Below are positions 6,107 through 10,909 of a stretch of DNA of 13,480 nucleotides, one piece after another; position 1 is the stretch's first letter; each line of letters starts with the position of its first letter. The position numbers and the translations under genes are program-made. This stretch comes from Bacteroidales bacterium (GTDB lineage Bacteria; Bacteroidota; Bacteroidia; Bacteroidales; Muribaculaceae). The notes beneath the pieces are model-generated. The model made no database searches, had not been told where the DNA came from, and saw nothing but the letters and a program-made list of their open reading frames with translations. Location: NCBI GenBank assembly GCA_004552395.1, contig SFOK01000043.1, positions 1 through 13,480 on the forward strand, in the 5' to 3' direction.

Positions 6107-6122
6107 ATCGGAAATTTAACTG
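6107..6122 (+). repeat. Second copy of the 16-bp element ATCGGAAATTTAACTG
   Basis: This is an exact copy of 3160-3175, placed eleven bases before the first rightward gene. Its AAATTTAACT core recurs on the minus strand at 5994-5985, seven bases before the first leftward gene. The three copies sit at the heads of the integrase gene and both divergent operons, as expected of operators, though part of the similarity could reflect A/T-rich start contexts. Confidence 0.5.
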
Positions 6123-6132
6123 AAAATATTAT

Positions 6133-6351
6133 ATGACTAAGATTTTCAAGACCGACTGCCAGCTTGAACGCGAAAAGCGCGACAGGGCGATATACGACGA
6201 GTATAACGCCCTCACAGCGATAGAGGGGCAGAGCCGTACCCGTGTAAACGAGTATCTGATGAAGAAATACGGTATCCACAGCGTGGGTACAATTTACCAA
6301 ATTCGCGCCCGTGTTGAGCGGGCTATAAAAGAAGAGGAGGTAGCGATATGA
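6133..6351 (+). CDS. Small basic helical protein, first gene of the rightward operon
   Basis: A 72-residue, highly charged protein (MTKIFKTDCQLEREKRDRAI at the start). It contains RTRVNEYLMKKYGIHSVGTI, which has the spacing of a short helix-turn-helix, but I do not recognise a named family. Its position just downstream of the early promoter, opposite the repressor operon, is that of a Cro-like or early-activator gene. It overlaps the next gene through ATGA at 6348-6351, so the two are translationally coupled. Existence as a gene is well supported by start, promoter and coupling; the DNA-binding role is inference. Confidence 0.75.
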   Translation: MTKIFKTDCQLEREKRDRAIYDEYNALTAIEGQSRTRVNEYLMKKYGIHSVGTIYQIRARVERAIKEEEVAI

Positions 6352-6596
6352 AAGCACCACACAAGTATGTTCAATGGGCTATTGTTTCAGCCCTGTTCGG
6401 GGTCGGATTCCTCGCGTTTATGGTTATCGCGGGCGACGATGATCCTGCGAACCCCCTGCCGCTCGGCAAATGGTTCCTCATTAAGGCGGTTGCCGCCGCC
6501 GTAGCCTACGCCTGTTATCGCGTCGGGCGGTTCCTGTATAGCCTCGGACTGCTCCCAGTGATGGATATATATTTGACCGAGGAGGAAGACCTATGA
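6348..6596 (+). CDS. Small two-helix membrane protein
   Basis: An 82-residue protein with two predicted membrane helices: about residues 9-28 (WAIVSALFGVGFLAFMVIAG) and about 43-66 (FLIKAVAAAVAYACYRVG onward). They are joined by an acidic, proline-containing loop (DDDPANPLPLGK), and the tail is acidic (YLTEEEDL). By the positive-inside rule the basic N-terminus (MKAPHKYVQW) and the tail may both be cytoplasmic. It is coupled by ATGA overlaps to the gene before and the gene after, so it belongs to the early operon. No family is recognised. Membrane proteins in this place are sometimes superinfection-exclusion factors, but nothing specific shows that here. Confidence 0.75.
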   Translation: MKAPHKYVQWAIVSALFGVGFLAFMVIAGDDDPANPLPLGKWFLIKAVAAAVAYACYRVGRFLYSLGLLPVMDIYLTEEEDL

Positions 6597-6883
6597 ACGA
6601 GCAGCCCACATTACAGGCGTTGAGCGACAAGCTCGACGAGATACACAGCCTCGCGGCCATAGCGGCCAAGACGATACTCGACCTCACGGAGGCGGCTCTA
6701 TTTACAGGCTTCTCCGAGGGACACCTGTATCGGCTGACGAGCCGCAAGCAAATCCCTCACTACAAAAAGAACCGCAAGCTCTATTTCCGCAAGAGCGAGC
6801 TTGAAGACTGGCTCACACAGGAGGCCGTGCCGACCGAGGCCGAAATCAGCTCCCGCGCCGCAACCTATATCGCAACCCGATAA
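6593..6883 (+). CDS. Excisionase-family DNA-binding protein (HTH_17, MerR-like)
   Basis: A 96-residue protein with the HTH_17 winged-helix signature. LTEAALFTGFSEGHLYRLTS is the helix-turn-helix, IPHYKKNRKLYFRKSELEDW the wing and closing helix, and the tail SSRAATYIATR is typical of Bacteroidetes excisionase-like proteins. The N-terminal 30 residues form a helix (LQALSDKLDEIHSLAAIAAK), perhaps for self-association. Such proteins bend DNA at attachment sites to drive excision, or act as small regulators. With an integrase in the same element, excision control is the simplest reading. It is coupled to the membrane-protein gene by ATGA. Its 3' end is overlapped by the following reading frame. 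Confidence 0.88.
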   Translation: MNEQPTLQALSDKLDEIHSLAAIAAKTILDLTEAALFTGFSEGHLYRLTSRKQIPHYKKNRKLYFRKSELEDWLTQEAVPTEAEISSRAATYIATR

Positions 6884-7139
6884 CACCGAGGCCAAATGCG
6901 AATGGTACATCCGCTTCGACAACAGCAACGACGGCCTATGTGTCCGCTCCCACAAAGGCGGGGGATATGCCAAGGGCGTAGTTTCGCTCGGCATAACCTC
7001 GCGGGGCATAACCACAAAGCTGCTCGAAAGCTGCAAGGCCGAGCGCGGCCTATCCCTGCTCGTAGCCAAGACCCCGACAAAAATCAACAGCCAAGAATGG
7101 TATCAGCTGATAACCTCCAAGCCCCTTAGAGTAAACTAA
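6801..7139 (+). CDS. Unknown protein with no conventional start codon
   Basis: The frame after the excisionase gene encodes convincing protein from about residue 28 on: KCEWYIRFDNSNDGLCVRSH, then GGGYAKGVVSLGITSRGITT, and ending QEWYQLITSKPLRVN. It has no ATG or GTG. The only candidate is a TTG at 6801, which would read 83 bases inside the excisionase gene in another frame; that first part (HRRPCRPRPKSAPAPQP) looks like a shadow. The true start may be a rare codon close to 6866-6890, or the product may be made by frameshifting from the excisionase gene (+1), or one base may be wrong in this sequence. The family is not recognised. The operon position suggests an early phage function. Confidence 0.55.
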   Translation: MKTGSHRRPCRPRPKSAPAPQPISQPDNTEAKCEWYIRFDNSNDGLCVRSHKGGGYAKGVVSLGITSRGITTKLLESCKAERGLSLLVAKTPTKINSQEWYQLITSKPLRVN

Positions 7140-7188
7140 CAATAGGCAACGCCCGAAGCCGTAAGAGGGCAATAAACACCTATCCGAA

Positions 7189-8103
7189 ATGGAAACAGAC
7201 ATCATCCAAGTTCAACAGGCCGAAATGCTCCAAGCTATTAACCGCTCGGAGATAGACATCCAAGTAGCCACCGCCAAGGCCTACCCCCGCGACATCACGC
7301 GCAGCCTCGACCGCATTAAGGCTATCGCCACGCTCGACATCGAAACCGCCGAGGATTGCTTCTATGCCCTCCGACGCGGGCGCGGCAACGACGCTCAGCT
7401 GATTGAGGGCGTGAGCGTGCGCCTCGCAGAGATCATCGCGGGAGCGTGGGGCAACCTCCGCGTCGCAACCCGTATCATCGGCAACGACGGCAAGACAATC
7501 ACGGCACAGGCTGTATGCCACGACCTCGAAACCAACCTCGCCGTCAGCCTCGAAGTGAAACGCCGTATCACGGGCAAGGACGGCAAGACATACAGCGAGG
7601 ATATGCAGGTAATGACGGGCAACGCCGCCTCCGCCATCGCTTTCCGCAACGCTGTGTTGAAGATTGTTCCGCCCGCTGTGACGAAGAAAGTAATCAACGA
7701 CATCAAACAGGTAGCCATGGGACAGGGGCTGACCCGCGAAACGCAAATGCAGCGCATGACCGACTACTTCGCCAAACTCGGCGTAACCCAAAAGGAGCTG
7801 CTCGGCTATCTCGGCGTAAAGAACATCGTCGAGGTAACGGACGACATGGTGTTCGAGCTGCGCGGCCTTGCCAACGCCATAAAGGAGGGCACAACGACCG
7901 TACAGGAAACGTTCAGAGCCACCAAGGCCGAGAGCGAAAAGATAGCCGCAGCCGCCCGCAAAAAGTCCGAGGACAGCAAGAAAAAAGCGGAGGCCGCTAT
8001 GGCCGCAGCACAGGGAACGGCACAGCCCGCCCCCGCGCCCGCCAAGGCCGAAGCGATAGGCCCCGAAACGGGCGAGGTCATAGAGGTAACCGAACAGGGC
8101 TGA
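7189..8103 (+). CDS. Probable phage single-strand annealing/recombination protein
   Basis: A 304-residue cytoplasmic protein. The core (residues 30-200) has conserved-looking blocks, AEDCFYALRRGRGNDAQLIE, VSVRLAEIIAGAWGNLRVAT, GKTITAQAVCHDLETNLAVS and MTGNAASAIAFRNAVLKIVP. I recall these only from uncharacterised phage proteins located beside YqaJ/lambda-type exonucleases. The C-terminal third is a charged coiled coil (KAESEKIAAAARKKSEDSKK), then an Ala/Pro linker and an acidic end (GPETGEVIEVTEQG) like the partner-binding tips of SSB proteins. One small gene separates it from the exonuclease, so it fits the slot of RecT, Bet or ERF and would anneal single strands made by the exonuclease. Function is inferred from context; I see no classical RecT motif. 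It starts at ATG 7189, in the CGAAATGGAAACA context. Confidence 0.72.
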   Translation: METDIIQVQQAEMLQAINRSEIDIQVATAKAYPRDITRSLDRIKAIATLDIETAEDCFYALRRGRGNDAQLIEGVSVRLAEIIAGAWGNLRVATRIIGNDGKTITAQAVCHDLETNLAVSLEVKRRITGKDGKTYSEDMQVMTGNAASAIAFRNAVLKIVPPAVTKKVINDIKQVAMGQGLTRETQMQRMTDYFAKLGVTQKELLGYLGVKNIVEVTDDMVFELRGLANAIKEGTTTVQETFRATKAESEKIAAAARKKSEDSKKKAEAAMAAAQGTAQPAPAPAKAEAIGPETGEVIEVTEQG

Positions 8104-8128
8104 TTTAAGTCCGTACAACGCTGCAAAC

Positions 8129-8167
8129 GGTTCGAGGGGTGTAACACTACCCTGCTCCCCTCGAACC
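8129..8167. other. Strong intergenic hairpin between recombination genes
   Basis: GGTTCGAGGGG at 8129-8139 pairs perfectly with CCCCTCGAACC at 8157-8167 around a 17-base loop, within the 104-base gap after the annealing-protein gene. CCGTACAAC occurs directly outside on both sides (8111-8119 and 8169-8177). No run of T follows on either strand, so this is not a standard intrinsic terminator. It could be a processing or stability element in the polycistronic mRNA, a small RNA, or a protein- or primase-binding structure in single-stranded DNA. Confidence 0.6.
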
Positions 8168-8244
8168 CCCGTACAACTAAAATCAACTACAAATAACTAT
8201 ACGCGAAATGGAAACAACATCCGAAAACATCCCGCGCTATCATC

Positions 8245-8487
8245 GTGATAGGCTATGAGCGCGGGGAAGTAACCGAGGACGACATAATGGCCAACGCCGT
8301 CCTCGCACAGGGAGGCTCGCGCAAGAACCTCGTAGCCGCTGTTAAGGCCGCGCTGCCTCAGAACGGCAAGAGCCTCGCCAACATCATCAAACAGGCCACG
8401 CATGAGCTTTTCGTTGAGGAGCTTATCGACGACCTTATGAAAAATAAACCCAACACCAACAACACCGAAAAAACAGCAGAAAAATGA
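8245..8487 (+). CDS. Small unknown protein between annealing protein and exonuclease; start or frame uncertain
   Basis: The GTG-started form is 80 residues: VIGYERGEVTEDDIMANAVL, then AQGGSRKNLVAAVKAALPQN, with a helical C-terminal part (ATHELFVEELIDDLMKN). The protein character begins before the GTG (RAIIV precedes it in frame) and the only ATG nearby, at 8208, is in another frame. That ATG has the same CGAAATGGAAACA context as the annealing-protein gene and reads METTSENIPRYHRDRL before a stop at 8256-8258. Joining METTSENIP to the main frame needs a +1 shift or two extra bases around CCCGCGC at 8230-8236. The gene is coupled to the exonuclease by ATGA at 8484-8487. Function is unknown, possibly an accessory to the recombination pair. 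Confidence 0.6.
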   Translation: MIGYERGEVTEDDIMANAVLAQGGSRKNLVAAVKAALPQNGKSLANIIKQATHELFVEELIDDLMKNKPNTNNTEKTAEK

Positions 8488-9422
8488 GCAACACAATCAT
8501 CCGACCCGCGACCCGTGAAGAATGGCTCGAAGTCCGCAAGAGCGGCATAGGAAGCTCCGAGGTCGCCACAATCGTAGGCCTCAACCCGTGGGAAACCCCC
8601 TATCAGCTATGGCGGCGCAAGTGCGGCCTCGACGCTCCCAAGCCCGAAAACTTCGCTATGAAAGCGGGACACTACCTCGAAGACGCTATCAGCCGTTTTT
8701 GGGCTGACGAAACAGGCCGACAGGTTATCAAGCGCAGCGCGGGCGATTGGATCATCCGCGACAACGACCGCCCCTACCTCCAAGTAAGCCCCGACCGCAC
8801 CTATTGGCTCGGCGAGAGCCGCTCACAGGGCGACAAAGGCATACTCGAATGCAAGACAACCCAAATGGCCGTAGATGCCAACGACATCCCCAAGCACTGG
8901 TTCTGCCAAGTTCAGTATCAGCTCGGCGTAGCGGGCTATGAACACGGAAGCCTCGCGTGGCTCTGTTCGGGCAGGGAGTTCGGCTATACTGACATCGCAC
9001 ACGTTCCCGACTTCTATGCGTGGCTGATTGAGGAGGTTGACCGTTTTTGGGTTGACAACATCCTCGGCGGGCAGGAACCCGACGCCGTGAACGTGGCCGA
9101 CGTTCTGCTGAAATACAACCGCCACACGGACGGGCGCAGCATAGAGGTCTCGAACGAGATATACGAGGCCTACAAAAATCTCAAAGACCTGCGCTCGGAA
9201 ATCGACGCGCTCGACGCTCGCAAGGAGGAACTCGAAGCCCGTATCAAGCTCGCATTTGCCGACGCTGAGGCCATAACCTACGACGGGCAGACGATAGCCA
9301 CCTGGAAAGCCCCGAAGCCCTCCAAGAAGTTCGACGCAAAGGCGTTTCAAGCCGCGCACCCAGACGAGGCCGAAGAATATATGATAACGACACAGGGGGC
9401 GCGTCGCTTCCTGTTAAAATAA
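8484..9422 (+). CDS. YqaJ-type viral recombinase / lambda-exonuclease-like nuclease
   Basis: A PD-(D/E)XK nuclease that degrades double-stranded DNA ends to leave 3' tails for annealing. The 312-residue protein shows the YqaJ signature in order: EWLEVRKSGIGSSEVATIVG, with the GIGSSE box at 21-26; MKAGHYLEDAI; D104 in QVSPDRT; and E122-x-K124 in GILECKT, which completes the active site. WFCQVQYQLGV follows. The C-terminal 90 residues hold a coiled coil (YKNLKDLRSEIDALDARKEE) and a region ending in ARRFLLK, as in other YqaJ proteins. It starts within the stop of the previous gene (ATGA). With the upstream annealing candidate it forms a Red-like recombination pair of the element. Confidence 0.93.
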   Translation: MSNTIIRPATREEWLEVRKSGIGSSEVATIVGLNPWETPYQLWRRKCGLDAPKPENFAMKAGHYLEDAISRFWADETGRQVIKRSAGDWIIRDNDRPYLQVSPDRTYWLGESRSQGDKGILECKTTQMAVDANDIPKHWFCQVQYQLGVAGYEHGSLAWLCSGREFGYTDIAHVPDFYAWLIEEVDRFWVDNILGGQEPDAVNVADVLLKYNRHTDGRSIEVSNEIYEAYKNLKDLRSEIDALDARKEELEARIKLAFADAEAITYDGQTIATWKAPKPSKKFDAKAFQAAHPDEAEEYMITTQGARRFLLK

Positions 9423-9434
9423 GCCACACAGCCG

Positions 9435-9626
9435 ATGTACCTTATCAGTAACACAGACCGCGACTATATCATCAAGTATCTCGGAATGATGATAGCCCAC
9501 ACCCCGCAAACAGGCCTACGGGCTGTAAATGCCGTGAGGCTCGCCAAGCAGTTAGTGAGCAAGCTCGAAGCGAAACAGCCGCTTCCCGCCGAGGTTACGG
9601 AGGCTCTAAAAAATTTGCCCCGATAG
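9435..9626 (+). CDS. Small unknown protein
   Basis: A 63-residue, largely helical protein: MYLISNTDRDYIIKYLGMMI, then GLRAVNAVRLAKQLVSKLEA, ending TEALKNLPR. It lies 12 bases after the exonuclease gene on the same strand and is surely co-transcribed. Similar short proteins follow recombination genes in Bacteroidetes prophages, but I recognise no named domain. No signal peptide or membrane segment is present. Confidence 0.6.
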   Translation: MYLISNTDRDYIIKYLGMMIAHTPQTGLRAVNAVRLAKQLVSKLEAKQPLPAEVTEALKNLPR

Positions 9627-9654
9627 TGTTTACAGAGCAAGCAGTTTAACCGAA

Positions 9655-9909
9655 ATGACGACCACAGATAATAACACAATATGCCCCCGCCCAAGGAGGG
9701 GAACGCCGAAAGGCCTCCCGTCGCGGCTGTTATGCGAGGTTACTCCCTCGGGCACGGGCTTACTTAACTCACAGATGATAACACTCCGTGAAAACCAAGC
9801 CGAGCCGATAGCCCAAATCCCCCTCAGTTACAGGCAGTGGATGATACGGGCTTTCGATTGGAATCCCCGTAACGAGAAGCTGCGCAAATCTATCCTCGCA
9901 ACAATGTAA
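9655..9909 (+). CDS. Small unknown protein, start uncertain
   Basis: Read from ATG 9655 (context CGAAATG, as at other starts here) it gives 84 residues. The first 40 (ICPRPRRGTPKGLPSRLLCE and neighbours) are basic and proline-rich and look less like a folded protein than the rest. The last 44, beginning at an internal ATG at 9775, read MITLRENQAEPIAQIPLSYR and continue to RAFDWNPRNEKLRKSILATM, much more protein-like. In the first section another frame gives AERPPVAAVMRGYSLGHGLT, also protein-like. The coding arrangement is therefore unsettled: the gene may start at 9775, or there may be two small overlapping genes. Function is unknown. Confidence 0.45.
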   Translation: MTTTDNNTICPRPRRGTPKGLPSRLLCEVTPSGTGLLNSQMITLRENQAEPIAQIPLSYRQWMIRAFDWNPRNEKLRKSILATM

Positions 9910-9922
9910 CCCCTCTTATCCT

Positions 9923-10909
9923 ATGGCACGACCGACAAAAAACAATGCGGAGTATTTCACGCACGACGCGGATATGCGCAACGACGTGAAAGTGAAAGCC
10001 CTGCGCCGAAAATTCTCCCACACAGGCTACGCCGTATGGTGTTACCTGTTGGAATCCCTCACAGATACGGATTTCTTTGAGCTTGACTTCAACCCCATAA
10101 ACGTGGAGTTGCTTGCCGCCGACTATGACGTGTCGCCCGAGGAACTGACCGACATCGTGGAATACTGCTGCCGCATAAGCCTTTTACAGCGGAGCGACGA
10201 CGGTAGCCGCCTGTATAGCGAAGCCCACAAACGCCGTTTCGCGGGGCTATTAGCGAAGCGAGAACGCGACAGAGAACGTCTCGCGGCTACAATAGCCAAG
10301 CGACAAGAGGCGAAAAATAAGCATATCGCAGCGAAAACCTATGAAAACACGGATAATCGCGGCGATAACCCACATAGTATAGTAGAGAAGAGTATAGTAG
10401 AGGAAAGTAGAGAAGAGAAGAGTATAATATATCCCTATCGGGATATTACTGCCCTGTGGAACTCTATATGCAAATCTCTGCCGCAAGTGAAAGCCCTCAA
10501 TGATGACAGGCGCAAGAAGATTAAGAGCCGCCTCCTCGAAATGGAACCCAACGCCCCGCAGTTATGGCTCGACCGCTGCCGCGACCTGTTCACGCGGGTA
10601 CAGGCAAGCCCGTTCCTCACAGGCGACAACCCGAAAGGATGGACGGCCACTTTCGACTGGCTATTCAGCAACGGCAATAACTGGGTCAAGGTCAAGGAGG
10701 GCAACTATGATCACGGGCGCAGCGGCAACGGACAGGGACGCGTAATAACGCAGGAGGGCATAACCCTCGGCGCGGGCGAATATATCGAAACAACAACAGG
10801 CCGACGAACCTACGGAACAGGCAAGGCGACAATCCCGCCGACAGCCCCGCCCCGCCCCTCGGAACGGCACAGCTGGGACGGTAAATCCCAAACATGGATA
10901 CTGCTATGA
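9923..10909 (+). CDS. Phage replication initiator / replisome organizer (DUF4373, Lin1244/Lin1753-like)
   Basis: A 328-residue protein whose N-terminus matches the Lin1244/Lin1753-like domain of phage replisome organizers: EYFTHDADMRNDVKVKALRR, then GYAVWCYLLESLTDTDFFEL, a winged helix of about 100 residues. A charged linker (LLAKRERDRERLAATIAKRQ) and a repetitive stretch (SIVEKSIVEESREEKSI) lead to a DnaD-like second domain (ITALWNSICKSLPQVKALND to ASPFLTGDNPKGWTATFDWL). The C-terminal tail is Gly/Thr/Pro-rich. It would bind the element's origin and load the helicase encoded next, which overlaps its stop (ATGA at 10906-10909). The DNA for the repetitive linker forms 15-bp iterons, a likely origin. 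Confidence 0.87.
   Translation: MARPTKNNAEYFTHDADMRNDVKVKALRRKFSHTGYAVWCYLLESLTDTDFFELDFNPINVELLAADYDVSPEELTDIVEYCCRISLLQRSDDGSRLYSEAHKRRFAGLLAKRERDRERLAATIAKRQEAKNKHIAAKTYENTDNRGDNPHSIVEKSIVEESREEKSIIYPYRDITALWNSICKSLPQVKALNDDRRKKIKSRLLEMEPNAPQLWLDRCRDLFTRVQASPFLTGDNPKGWTATFDWLFSNGNNWVKVKEGNYDHGRSGNGQGRVITQEGITLGAGEYIETTTGRRTYGTGKATIPPTAPPRPSERHSWDGKSQTWILL
10376..10446 (+). repeat. 15-bp iterons plus inverted repeat inside the initiator gene: candidate replication origin
   Basis: Consecutive 15-base units start at 10376 (AGTATAGTAGAGAAG), 10391 (AGTATAGTAGAGGAA), 10406 (AGTAGAGAAGAGAAG) and 10421 (AGTATAATATATCCC). They are purine-rich on this strand and lead into the inverted repeat ATATCCC-TATC-GGGATAT at 10429-10446. 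Iterons next to an A/T-rich dyad in the linker of an initiator gene is the layout of the lambda origin in gene O and of several other phage replisome organizers. Confidence 0.65.

Noticed and set aside
7180..8118. Long minus-strand open frame of 312 codons opposite the annealing-protein gene
   Set aside because: Gly/Leu/Cys-rich composition without domains and an exact antisense position over a convincing plus-strand gene; it is a codon-bias shadow.
8129..8167. GGTTCGA stem as a tRNA T-arm or intrinsic terminator
   Set aside because: No acceptor, D or anticodon arms surround it, so no tRNA; no T run follows on either strand, so not a standard terminator.
8823..9359. Minus-strand 178-codon frame opposite the YqaJ gene
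   Set aside because: The plus strand encodes a complete PD-(D/E)XK nuclease here; the antisense frame has no recognisable motif.
10376..10435. Tandem 15-bp units as a CRISPR-like array
   Set aside because: Units are contiguous without spacers, imperfect and in frame within a gene; iterons explain them better.
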